DNA of 64,000 bases from Corydoras sp. C115 (Eukaryota > Chordata > Actinopteri > Siluriformes > Callichthyidae). The notes below the pieces were generated by a model. It did no database searches, was not told the DNA's origin, and saw only the letters and a program-made list of their open reading frames with translations. The DNA lies in contig JAFMOC010000032.1 of the NCBI GenBank assembly GCA_019802505.1, positions 283,501-347,500 on the forward strand. The letters are read 5' to 3'. Below are positions 37,153 through 49,384 of the stretch, piece by piece. Position 1 is the first letter of the stretch. The number at the start of each line of letters is the position of its first letter. The translations under genes and the position numbers were made by a program.

Positions 37153-37737
37153 ATGAAGATTGCAATCGTGGCTTTGTGTCTGCTTGGATTGTACTGTGCT
37201 GCTTTTGTAAGTATTAAAATTTGCTAACAGTCAGTTATTTTAAATAAACACTTGCCTGTTTTATAAAAACCATCCTCATGTCATTATAATGTCTGTTATA
37301 TTTTCACAGGCTAATGAGGAGCATAAACAAGAAAAACGGTCCTGGAGCAATGAGGTATGTAAATAGTAAAATATGTTTTTTAAGTAAAAAAGTAAATTAC
37401 TTTATGTAGATATGCTACCATGATATCAGTGGTATTACTTAATGTAGTCAGTGGTAGTTACCACACTAACATCTGCACAAAAACCTTCAATTAACATTTT
37501 TTTTTTTTATTTACTAATTCAGGCAGTAATGTTTAAATGGAATAAAAGTTTAATTAAAACTGTGGAATATTATTTAACTATGTGACTAATATTTATTGTA
37601 CATATTTATTTCAGTATACAGGATATGGAGGATATGACTACAGCAGTATATTTAATTCACTGCTACCCCTATTATTGGCACGTCTGTTACCTGCTCCTGC
37701 TGCTCCAGCTCCAGCTCCAGCTCCAGGTCCAACCTAG
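37153..37737 (+). CDS. Small secreted proprotein, array copy 14
   Basis: Coding exons are 37153-37206, 37310-37354 and 37615-37737, giving 73 residues. Exons 2 and 3 are as in the 33.7-kb copy (KQEKRSWSNE). Exon 4 starts YTGYGGYDYSS, then a Leu-rich segment and a shorter Pro-Ala tail ending Pro-Gly-Pro-Thr, again without a terminal Gly. AATAAA is at 37923-37928. Confidence 0.84.
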
Positions 37738-37989
37738 CAAGACAGCTGCTCCTGAACCCTAAAACAAATTTCATAAAATAAGGGAATTAATAATCTGTTA
37801 AATTTATTCCATCTTATAATTTAAAAAAATGTATTTAGGGTGATGAGTCAATTTCTACGCATGGATTATAATTTGTCCCCTAAACATTATTGTTAACGCA
37901 TTCATTTTAAGCAAAACATTTAAATAAAGAACAGAAGCATATGAACCAATATTTGTGGAGTTTTTTTTTATGAGTGTGTGTGTGTGTGC

Positions 37990-38101
<112 letters not shown>

Positions 38102-38177
38102 ATACGCACACACACACCATATAATATAATTTTGAATGTAATTAAACATTTTTAAAAACATTTTCATATTAAACACC

Positions 38178-38574
38178 GTTTGCCTCATTGGACTGATTTG
38201 TGCGGTCAGTGTAAGTACTAAACCTACAATTTATAACCAAAACTATTACTTAATTTAATAAGTCATAAAAAGCAGACTGATTCGTGCATTATTTTTATAG
38301 AGTACTGAGGAGCATGAACATGACCAATGCTCTGGAGAGGTGAGAAAATCCAGATTCATTATTGTAAATATATGCTTCATTGTTTTTTGACTCAGAACGG
38401 TAACTATTATATAATTTACAGTCTAATGGAGGAGGATTCTACTATCCATACGTTGTTAACAACAACCTTCTCAATTGTCTGCTGCCCTTTCTATTAGCGC
38501 GACTGCTTCCTGCTCCTGCTGCTCCTCCTCCTCCTCCTGCTGCTCCTGCTCCTCCTGCCGCAGGAAACGGATAA
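38178..38574 (+). pseudogene. Beheaded copy of the 31.8-kb gene (second)
   Basis: It has the same truncation point as the 35.5-kb relic: exon 2 remnant 38178-38210 with no ATG, then exon 3 38301-38339 with the same EHDQC change, and exon 4 38422-38574, open to TAA with an expanded run of Pro and Ala. The shared break and shared changes show that the damaged copy was itself duplicated. Confidence 0.8.
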
Positions 38575-38835
38575 CAAACCTTTCAGTTCTACAAGCTTTT
38601 GTTCCAAATTAATATAAGAAAAGAAATTACTTTAAATAAAAATGATCAAGCTGCGATCTGATGTCTTATTTTTTTTTACTCAGACTTGACTTGTTTAAAG
38701 TGACTCTATTCCCAAATTTTTCCAAGACAAACATTTTACATACATACAAATATACAGATTCTCAACCCACATTTACAAAGCTAAAGACACTAAGAGCCCA
38801 AAACGCCATAAATAAATGCCTAAGACAATTTGTCT

Positions 38836-38960
38836 GAAGAAGAAGAAGAAGAAGAAGAAGAAGAAGAAGAAGAAGAAGAAATAACAGTGATAAAAATAAT
38901 AAATTGTGAGCAAAAGCACAAATCCTTTTTGTATTAGACCAGTTTATACTACTGGATTCA

Positions 38961-39008
<48 letters not shown>
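38836..39008. repeat. (GAA)n and (TA)n microsatellites
   Basis: GAA/AAG repeats at about 38836-38881 and TA repeats at about 38965-39008, equivalent to those at 32.5 and 36.1 kb. Confidence 0.9.
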
Positions 39009-39009
<1 letters not shown>

Positions 39010-39729
39010 ATACACACACACCATGACATACGCGTGCACGTGGCACACACAGGGTATATTTTTATCTTAATATCAAATATCAAAATAAATAAAAAAATAT
39101 TTTAAAATCATGTACACTAAAGAAACAATTTAGGACAGGTACATTTTTATTTTCTTATTTGTTTTGGCAAACAACTAAAATGAACAAATACATGCATGTT
39201 ATCAGTAGAAAAAGCTATTGTTATTAATAAATATTTAAAACAAAACAGTTAAACTAATACCAGAATGTCTCAGTTTATGCGTTTAGTTGTGCAGCATAAT
39301 GCTACAGGTTTAAGTTGTCAAGATTAATCTATTTTTACAACAAACAATCATTAAAGTCAATTAAGCCATCATAGTATCTTATAATAATCCTATTATACTT
39401 CCAATAGATGTGAAATGTGAGACACATCTTGTAATGTGCAATACCTTAATTCTTAATGTAATCTCATAATCGTTTTATGTCTGCATTGCTTTTTTAAATC
39501 ATATTGTGTGTAGTTATAGATTTCGTATTAATAATTTAGTTAATTACATACTTTATTAATTTAATAATTATTTTAGTACTTAAAAACTCTGTGTTGTGTC
39601 AAGTAGTTAAGATGAAAAACAGTCCATCCTAGATTGTAATTTCCTAACTAATAGACTTATAAATTCTTGCACAACATTTGAAGATCTTGGATACAATCCA
39701 TGATGATTAGATCGCAGCCCAAGCATTTA

Positions 39730-39812
39730 TTTAAAAGGCAGCACATTAACAATAATGCAGGTGTATGAAACTGAGCAACCTGAAAACCTGAGTCGTCTGA
39801 CTTGCTTTAACG
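39730..39812 (+). promoter_or_regulatory. TTTAAAAG promoter and exon 1
   Basis: TTTAAAAGGCAG at 39730. Exon 1 ends at 39812 before GTAAGC. Confidence 0.6.
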
Positions 39813-39921
39813 GTAAGCGATGGTATTCTGAATTAAATTGTTGAATGTTTTTGTTACCAGGAAAGATGTGCAATTTGTAATGAATAATTATATTTGATTA
39901 AGTGAAAGTTTCAGAAACAAA

Positions 39922-40569
39922 ATGAAGATTGCAATCGTGGCTTTGTGTCTGCTTGGATTGTACTGTGCTGCTTTTGTAAGTATTAAAATTTGCTAACAGT
40001 CAGTTATTTTAAATAAACACTTGCCTGTTTTCTAAAAAACATCCACATGCCATTATAATGTCCGTTATATTTATATATGCCATTATAATGTCCGTTATAT
40101 TTTTACAGGCTCATGAGGAGCATAAACAAGAAAAACGGTCCTGGAGCAATGAGGTATGTACATAGTAAAATTTGTTTTGTTTTATTCAATTTAGTAAAAT
40201 AATGTATGTAGTTATAAGTAAAAAAAAGTAAATTACTTTATGTAGAAATGCTACCATGATATCAGTGGTAGTACTTAACGTAGTCAGTGTTAGTTTCCTC
40301 ACTAACATCTTTACAAAAACCTTCATTTCACATTTTTTTTAATTTACTAAAAAAGCAGTAATGTTTAAATGGAATAAAAGTTGAATTAAAACTGTATGAT
40401 ATTATTTAACTCTGTGACTAATATTTATTGTACATATTTATTTCAGTATGGAGGATATGGAGGAAATGACTTCGGCGGTATACTTAATTCACTGCTACCC
40501 CTATTATTGGCACGTCTGTTACCTGCTCCTGCTGCTCCAGCTCCAGCTCCAGCTCCAGCAACTGGCTAG
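39922..40569 (+). CDS. Small secreted proprotein, array copy 15
   Basis: Coding exons are 39922-39975, 40109-40153 and 40447-40569, giving 73 residues. Exon 3 starts AHEEH and keeps KQEKRSWSNE. Exon 4 starts YGGYGGNDFGG, then a Leu-rich segment, Pro-Ala repeats and Ala-Thr-Gly at the end. Intron 2 has a local ~31-bp duplication of the ATGCCATTATAATGTCCG block. AATAAA is at 40754-40759. Confidence 0.84.
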
Positions 40570-41007
40570 CAAGACAGCTGCTCCTGAACCCTAAAACAAA
40601 TTTCATAAAATAAAGGAATTAATAATCTGTTAAATTTATTCCATCTTATAATAAAAAAAATGTATTTAGGGTGATGGGTCAATTTCTATGCATGGATTAT
40701 AATTTGTCCCCTAAAGATTATTGTTAACGCATTCATTTTAAGCAAAACATTTCAATAAAGAACAGAAGCATATGAACCAATATTTGTGGTGTTTTTTTTA
40801 AACCAATTCTCATTGTTAGAATAAGAAGGCTTATTTTTAATAAGTTTAAAAGCCAATATCAGGTACATCAAAATATATAGATCTGCATTGATCCGGGTTA
40901 TAAGTATCTAAATTTAAATCTAAATTTAACAATGTGTACTCTCAGCTTTTATTTTCAGAAAAAAAAATGTCTGAACTGACTGGACTGAAAAAACATATAC
41001 TAGCTAT

Positions 41008-41413
41008 TAGGGCTGTATTCAACTACAGATTTTCTTAGTCGAATCTGATTCGTCAGATTTTCCCTATAGTCGACTGATAGTCGAATCAGTTAAAATTTCA
41101 CCACAAGATGGCGCTATAAGCGTGGTTTTTAAAAAGGATTTTTAAAAATATATTTTGCTGGTTTTTCTAACAAAAGAAAACCCTTTTTTGTTTTGTTTTT
41201 CTTTTTTCTTTCTCTAGAAATTATGATGATTTTATTTGACAAAAGGCTATATATATAACGAAAACAAAGACATTTCATGTAAAAACTAATGCTTAGCAGC
41301 AGCTATGGGCGCCCCCATGTGGTCAAAATGGTACATTCGACTATGAGGTTCATAGTCGACTACGGTTCTCCGAATCGAATCGTCGAATCAGCGAATATTG
41401 CAGCTCACCCCTA
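41008..41413. mobile_element. Non-autonomous hAT-type DNA element (MITE)
   Basis: A 406-bp insert starting TAGGGCTG and ending CACCCCTA (imperfect inverted ends), flanked by the 8-bp direct repeat CTAGCTAT (41000-41007 and 41414-41421). It contains repeated TAGTCGA/TCGACTA motifs and no transposase frame. The paralogous site at 34780-34787 has a single CTAGCTAT and no insert, so the boundaries are well supported. An 8-bp duplication and TAGGG-type ends are typical of hAT. Confidence 0.88.
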
Positions 41414-41552
41414 CTAGCTATTAAACTTATAATAGTTAATAACTTATATTAGCTATTATATTAACTCCTAGAGAAAACTAATAAGCAGTTTCCGAAATCA
41501 CAAATTAGAATTAAACAAGCCAATTTAATATCACCTGTGTGTGTATGCATAC

Positions 41553-41654
<102 letters not shown>

Positions 41655-42061
41655 ACAGAATTATTAATAAAACAGATATTTACTGGCAAGTAACAAATCG
41701 GTGCATCACAAAAATTAGTGGCAGTGCAAAAAAAGCATAATTACTTTCATTTCCCTCAATCTGATATCTACATCACCTACATGATTTTAGGCATTACAGT
41801 GTCAAATATTTGGTTGACAATTGATGAACAAATTTGTACAGAATGTTTGTAAGAGTTTTTGTTTTAACTTTAGACCATTAATAAGGTTTATTGGGTTTTG
41901 TAACCTATGAATGTAAACCTTGATGATAAATGTTATTATGTTGCCATGAATCTCTAAACACAAAAGCCAGAAATGTTGTAATATCATCTTAAAAACTGGG
42001 GCCAAATTGAAACCAAACGTATCCTCACCTCTAAAGAACATGTCATGCAGCACTAAAATGA

Positions 42062-42216
<155 letters not shown>

Positions 42217-42342
42217 ACACACATACATACACATGAAGAATAGACGATAAAAAAGGTAAATTTTGTTTTAACACTCCACAACAACAGTATAGTTATATAC
42301 AACAAGTTATATATACTTGCATACTCTGTATACTTGTATACT

Positions 42343-42344
<2 letters not shown>

Positions 42345-42418
<74 letters not shown>
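42345..42418. repeat. (TA)n microsatellite
   Basis: About 74 bp of TA repeats. Confidence 0.95.
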
Positions 42419-42419
<1 letters not shown>

Positions 42420-42420
<1 letters not shown>

Positions 42421-43700
42421 CTATGTATATTAATATTACTAATATATATATTTATATAATTATTATATATTATTATATATAATATACATTATAACTGAAG
42501 CTGTTGTGAGAGTTTTGATTAACCGGTCAACCGAATGGTCCACCAAAGGCAAAACAAATGTGTTACATAATACTGTAGCCATAGAATTGTGCCATAAAGG
42601 TGTAACCTGGTTTAACCAATATCCTGTGTGGGTGAAGGATGTGCAAAACTAAATACCTTCAGACTATGAGGTGTTGTCCACATCGTGGCAACAAACAGAA
42701 AATCCCCTTCCAGATTGTGAAATGACTAAAGTAGTAATACAACAACAATTAAGGTCTATAATTAAGGATTAAGGTCTATGAAGGTGATGGGAAATCAGGA
42801 CAATCACCACCACCTTTACAGTTCATTTTCAAACAAAGATATTCATTCTGCCATTACTTTTCTTAGATGATGAAAAGATACATGTAAGTCTTTGCCATTT
42901 ACTTTCTCTTTTGATTATTTAGACCAAACAAATTACACTGTCTACTTCAGTTTGTATTTGTACATATTTTATTCTGTAGTCTACAACTTGTATAAAATGG
43001 TTCATTACTAAATATGTTGCCTTTGTTAGCCATTATTGGCATTCTGTGGGTAAATATGGTGCTTGTCTGCATTTTATTGTTTTTGTCTTTGTGACTCAGA
43101 ATTATATTTAAAATGTATTGTCATGTGAGTGTATAAGTTCATAGTTCTTGTCCTTTAAATGATATTTATCTACTATAAATGGACATAGACTACCTACATT
43201 ATGGTCTGTGTTTAACATCATTGCCTTTATTTGCTTTTACATTATGTTTTATTTTAAGTGCCACATGTCATATCCTATTTTTCCATTAAAAAAGGGACCA
43301 TAGATTCATGACTGATCTGTTGCAAATGCTGAGGGCATTTTCTGTCACATAAATTATAACGGACTGTGAGAGGAATTTACGCAAAAAAATATGTATATGA
43401 ATATGCTAGAATATGAATATGCTTTAAGCTACATCGTTAAATGTTAAGCATCATTAAACCAGCAAAAGTGTTGTAATGCAAAAAATACAAGTGAAAGGAA
43501 AAAGATGTTTCAAAAGTATGTATCTAAGCAGTTCCAACAAAGTATGTTTTGATAATGAGGTCGGTTAATTCTTTTAAACATAATGACATTCCTCTGGCAT
43601 GTCAAATGTGATCCACTGAAAAGGGGCAGCCTGTACACGTCTAATAACACAGACCAGAAACACAGAACATGTCTTTAGATACTTTTTACCAAATTTTACG
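42420..43700. other. Intergenic, unrecognised
   Basis: Unique-looking AT-rich sequence. Exon 1 and the promoter of the 43.7-kb gene should lie near its right end, but I could not place them. Confidence 0.4.
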
Positions 43701-43724
43701 AATATTTATCTCTACAGGTAAATC

Positions 43725-44159
43725 ATGCAGAAACCAAATAACAGCTTTTTTCTTCTTCTACTCATCCTAACTTTGTTTCCCTCTGGCACAGTAAGTAAGA
43801 AGCAGAAATGACAGAATGACATTCACATAAAAGCATTTCTATCAGTAAAAATTATAAATATAAAATCCTTATTGTAGGAGTCAAAACATGACTACTCAAG
43901 ATCTTCAAGTCATGAGGTAAAGCCTACTATATAATACCCTTAATTATTTAACATATCCCATTATTCAATCCATCTCACGTTGATTTTAATATTACATGAC
44001 CAGCAATAAACTAATACTGTTTTTCTCTAGAGGATCTTTTATCCTGTATATGGATACCCCTCCACAAACTGGTCTTGGCTTACATGGTTTCTGCGGTTAA
44101 TGCCTCCGCCGCCTGCACCTGCACCTACTACTGCACCTAACCGTGGAGACAATAACTAG
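43725..44159 (+). CDS. Divergent small secreted protein, array copy 16 (Trp-rich)
   Basis: Coding exons are 43725-43790, 43878-43916 and 44031-44159, giving 77 residues with phase-0 introns. The signal peptide is longer (22 residues, MQKPNNSFFLLLLILTLFPS). Exon 3, ESKHDYSRSSSHE, lacks a Lys-Arg site but keeps the SSSHE end. Exon 4 begins RIFYPVYGYP, has NWSWLTWFLR with three Trp and a possible N-glycosylation site (N-W-S), then a Pro/Ala/Thr tail ending Asn-Asn. A possible AATAAA is at 44415-44420. It has the family layout but is an outlier, next to the odam-like gene. Confidence 0.75.
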
Positions 44160-45900
44160 ACGACCCATTTCAAATGTGGAGTCTTTAAGTAATATAACTC
44201 ATAAAAATCAACATCGCCATCACGAGAACAAGAAAACTAAATACAAGAATGTACAAATAATGAAAAATACACAATTTTATTTCATTTTCTAAGCACTGTA
44301 AACGTATCAGAGGTTAAAAACTATAAAGTATTAGGTCATTACAAAATTTTAATTAGTAATATTTTCAATTCAATTTTTATAGTGCAGAAAATTTTTAAAT
44401 AATGAAAAAAACACAATAAAAACAACACATTACATTCAAATACGTTCATCCTGATTTCAGTCAACATAATAAACATTCCCTTTCAGCATTGCAACTGGTG
44501 TGTTATTGTAGTGAGCGGATCTTTTGTTGAATTGTTTTATTTTGTCGTCACCTATTCATCCACCTGGCTACTTATGACTCCGAGCCAAAACTGCATACAC
44601 TGCAGCACATTAAACATTGACTTTTGCATGTTATTGACCACGATGCACAATTATGTACAAAGTAATTGGCACCTGGAGCAAAGCCACTGGTTCAAGCCTG
44701 ATCTAGCCAGATTAAATAACCTAGGACCTCCACTAGATGGCAGTCCACTTGCAAAGAAATATAAAAAATAAACAAGTTATATTTTGCAATTAACCTTCAA
44801 TGTTTTTGGAAAAAAGTAAGAAAAATGTATAGAAATAATCCAGAGAGACAATAACTGCTTACAGTACACTGTATCATACGGTCTATATTAGTTTTAAAAC
44901 TAAAATGAGTAAGAATATTTATATAATTTACTGCAAAACAAATTTTATTAAAATTGCCAAGTTTTGGAAGCATCAAAGCATCAAGTGTCTCATGGAATCA
45001 GCTGTATTTATGTTTAATAATTTTAATAAATGTAATTTCAGTGCTCCCTTTAGACACCTGCATGAGGCACTGCTTAGTAAGTAAGTATGGTCCGAGTGAG
45101 TTTCTAGTTGCAGGGTGTGGCTGTGTAATTTAGTGATTGAGGTTGTCCTGGCTGAGTCACCCCCTGTCCAAGGGTACATATTCAGTTACACACCCAAAAT
45201 CAGTGACTGTAGGACATTCATTCATTGTAGGACATACTTTTGGTGCAGCCTTTACACTTATTAATTGGCTTTTTACCAAATGAAACTTAAAACCTTTTTT
45301 AAAAATATTAAATGTTATTAGAAATATTATTTCACAGTTCATCATGAGATTAATTATTAGTAAATTTGATGTTCCTCAACAGGTCAAAGTTATCTGGATT
45401 ATTTTTTGTTTTAGTTCATGTATACATTTAACCAACTCTGGTGAATAATGGACACACAGAAATTTATTAATATTCAAATTTGAGAAGGATTAACAATATA
45501 AACATAAAAAAAGTAGAAAATAATATACATGGGTTACATATTTAGATTATCCTTATTTCTCTTCATTTTATAAACTGGAGTAAACCACAGTCCCTGGTTT
45601 TTAGTGTTTACCAGACCACCGTGAATCAGACAGCCTTTACTGCTGTACCTTTCTGGCTTTCACTGGAAACTTTTACTCAGACTAACAAAGGCTTGTAAGT
45701 TCATGCATCTTAACCACTGAATAAAGTCATGTCCACTTAGTTTTGTTTTCTTCATCTCAGTACATAATTTTCTGACATGGGTTACATTTAAGTGACTCCT
45801 GTTTCACATGAGCATTACTATATGAGAAAAACTGAATAGACAAGATGATAACGTGAAAACTGGCTACTTAACACAAGTCATTATTCATTAGGACCCCAAA

Positions 45901-46172
45901 CATTCATTCATCCATCCATTATCTTCCGCTTTTATCCTATATTAGGGTCGCGGTGGGGTTCCCCATGCCCATCCAGGGGAGAACATTTTAGGTGCTGGGC
46001 AGATACACCCAGGACAGAGCGCCAAGCCATCGCTGGGCACAGACTCACTCACACATATGCACTCTATATGGGGCAATTTGGAGAACTCAATTGACTTGAT
46101 CCATGTTTTTGGACTGTGGGAAAAAAACGGAGAACCCACACGGACACGGGAGAACATGGAAACTCCACCCAG
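45901..46172 (-). mobile_element. tRNA-derived SINE, head missing
   Basis: The left end has the CATTCATTCAT tail complement. The body continues to the CTGGGTGGAG block, where it stops before the tRNA-like head. Confidence 0.85.
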
Positions 46173-46491
46173 GGACCCCAAACAATATATCGCTAATAAT
46201 CTGAAGTGCAAGAAGAACTGTTACAACAAACCCCCAAAAATGGTTTATGTGTATGCCATACTGATAATTATTCCAAAATATCTTTACTTTTAGCATTACT
46301 TTTCTAAAATTACTAAAAAACATTTAAACATTCATTTAGACAAGCAGTTTGAATGACACCCATATGTTTATATTAATGTAATGCAAGTTTTATTGTAATA
46401 AAAGAAAATTACAGTTCAGTACAGTAAAGAAAAATATAAATAGCAAGAAAAAAATATCTAAATTATTATACTGCCTACTGTTTAATAAAAT

Positions 46492-46839
46492 GCGTCACGG
46501 TGGTTTAGTGGTTAGTATGTTCTCCTCTCAGCACTAGGGATTCCAGGTTCAAATCCCCATCTGGGTGGAGTTCCCATGTTCTCCCCGTGTTCGCGTGGGT
46601 TTCCTCCGGGTTCTCCGGTTTCCTCCCACAGTCCAAAAACATGGATCAAGTCAATTGAGTTCTCCAAATTGCCCCATATAGAGTGTGTCTGTGTGAGTGA
46701 GTGTGTGCCCAGCGATAGATTGGCGCCCTGTCCTGGGTGTATCTGCCCAGCGCCCGAGACGTTCTCCCCTGGATGGGCATGGGGAACCCCACCGCGACCC
46801 TAATAGAGGATAAAGCGGGTGATAATGAATGAATGAATG
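46492..46839 (+). mobile_element. tRNA-derived SINE, nearly full length
   Basis: Head CACGGTGGTTTAGTGG, full body, and tail GATAATGAATGAATGAATG. Confidence 0.88.
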
Positions 46840-46932
46840 TTTAATAAAATATAGTTTAAAAATATATTTTATTGTTTTTGGAACTGAATATCAATTTTCT
46901 TTCTTCATTTAGTCAGTCATTTAGTAACAACT

Positions 46933-47061
46933 AGCCCAGCGATAGATTGGAGCTTTGTCCTGGGTGTATCTGCCCAGCGCCCGAGACGTTCTCCCCTGGA
47001 TGGGCATGGGGAACCCCACCGCGACCCTAATAGAGGATAAAGCGGGAGATAATGAATGAAC
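46933..47061 (+). mobile_element. tRNA-derived SINE, 3' fragment
   Basis: Only the last ~130 bases, from CCCAGCGATAGATTGG to AATGAATGAAC. Confidence 0.85.
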
Positions 47062-47391
47062 TAATTTAGCAACATTTATAAAAAGCTTTGTGCCTATAGT
47101 TCGTCCTGACTCTGGTGAAGATGTCTGAATGCAATAAAACAATTAATTAATTTAAAATGCCTTATTTAAATGGCTGTTGGATTTTGTTTGTCAGCACACA
47201 AAATAAAGATACAACCCAAATTAACAATTGTCCCTGAGGTGTCTGTAATACCCTGATGTCTGCAGTTCCTGGCCATATTATCATCATAATCATACCTGCC
47301 ACAATATTACACACAGGGTGTCTGGCCACTGGTCTTTTACTAAATTACCGTGTGAGGTCACACCTGACTCAAACGTAAGAGCTGCAGATGA

Positions 47392-47473
47392 TATAAAAGC
47401 ACAGCAGCAACATACTGACTCCATAAAGCATTTTCTCCTTCTGCAGAGATCTTCACTCATAACCGAATTTGAG
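47392..47473 (+). promoter_or_regulatory. TATA box and exon 1 of the odam-like gene
   Basis: TATAAAA at 47392-47398. A non-coding exon 1 starts probably near 47420 and ends at 47473 with a GTGAGG donor. Confidence 0.6.
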
Positions 47474-47591
47474 GTGAGGAGCCCAACATGCTTCTTGTTC
47501 ATGCGTTTGTCTCTGTTATGCATGTATCAACTGACCGACTCAATTATTAATATTTACAGGACTGCAGGATTTGCTGCCAACTTCTGTGACC

Positions 47592-48640
47592 ATGTTTGGT
47601 TCCATTCTTTGCATTTGTTTTGTTGCAGCAGCTTCAGCTGCACCGGTACTTGTTTTTGTTATTTATATAGAAAGTTTTCATTTTTATATAGACAATTTTT
47701 TGTAGTAATTATATGCAGTGCGTATATATTTTGAATAACTTGAAAAGCTACAGTATAAAAGTTTAAAAGTGCTCCAAGCAGATTTTATATGTATAATATT
47801 GGTGACTTTATAGATTGATTTTAAATTCAATTCACAGACTTCAAAATTCTACAATTTCTTGCCGCATTATGGAAACCCAGCAGCAGCAGGTCCATCCACT
47901 CAGGTAAATTATAACAAATCCACCCATGCATTATAACAAACAATGTATAAATTTATACTACACACTTTTTTTTACATTTTTTTTACATTTATTTACATTT
48001 ATGTACACTCACAAACAATTGTGCATGTGTATATTTGTGTCCAGTTATCAACATAAACTTAAACCTGGGTTCTAAACCAGTTTTATATTAAAATATATCA
48101 ACATTAGTTACATCTCACATTGGTAGGCATGAAGTGATTTTACATCGATCATCAATAGTATGTATACTAGCTTTTACTAGCTATAATTTGTACACCAGGA
48201 TAATGCTCACATTTCTGTAAAGAGGTCTTTTTTTGTTTGACAGATGTGAAAATGCATTTTTAAAATGTTAATTCTAAAAAACACTAGACTACAGAAAGTG
48301 TTATGAGTATTTCCTATTTTTTATTTTAAGGTGGCGAACGACTACTTGCCTCCCATACCACCACATCTCCAACAGGGTGGAATCAACGCTCCAATCAGCA
48401 TGGAAATTGTAAGGCCTAAATATTCTATATAGTTTATGAATCTAAATGTATTAATAGAACACAGAAATAGAAAACCTGTAGTATTTTTATCATTAAAAAT
48501 AATAATATTTTAATTTTCTTTAAAGTTGTTTCCTCCAAGATTCCCAGGCTCCCCAGCAGGAGGTGCAGGAGCTGGCTCTGTAAGTTTCACTTGGTGAAAA
48601 AAAAAAAAATAAATAAAATAATATATACATATATATATAC

Positions 48641-48719
<79 letters not shown>

Positions 48720-49304
48720 TTTTTTAAAGAAAATAAGCTAAATAATACTCACATATACACACGGGTGTGTGATCTGCCTATGGAAAGACAGGTCTTGTAT
48801 CTGAGCATTTCACAGATGAATGAGGGAATTGCCATCTATTTACTAATGTATTTTCTAAAAAATCTAATTGTAAGAATTTTAATTCCTAACTTAACGTGTG
48901 ACATTTAGAAAAACCCGAAATAAAGTCACCAGGTGCTGGGGGATGCACAATGCAGCAAATACTCACTGAAAGCCTGAATAATGTTGTTAATAATGTTGTT
49001 AATAAAAGTTGTTAGTGTGAACGCGCTTTGTATACAAAACGTTCTCCCTCATTAGCATATAGAAAGGTGAACACAGGAGCATTTACACCGATCTGGAGAC
49101 TTAAATCAAGCGAACAGGTGTGGTTAGAAGGTGAGAGTTACCTGGGCTTAGACAGCGTTCCCGATGTGACGTCATACATTAAACATCTAAACTGATCCCT
49201 GATCAGTGAGACGCCTTACAGCACAGGTGTCATCATTCAGCAATCAAAACTGGGCGGGACTTAGAGCTGGAAACCGTTTCAACCAATCAAATAATTGCAA
49301 TGGT

Positions 49305-49384
<80 letters not shown>

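Larger units (their letters stand above)
44160..47385. other. Intergenic with three SINE pieces
   Basis: No exon is recognised between the array and the odam-like gene. SINEs lie at 45901-46172, 46492-46839 and 46933-47061. An open frame at 44511-44771 shows no known domain, signal peptide or splice context. Confidence 0.5.

Noticed and set aside
44511..44771. 86-residue open frame downstream of the Trp-rich gene
   Set aside because: No signal peptide, domain, promoter or splice context; probably chance.
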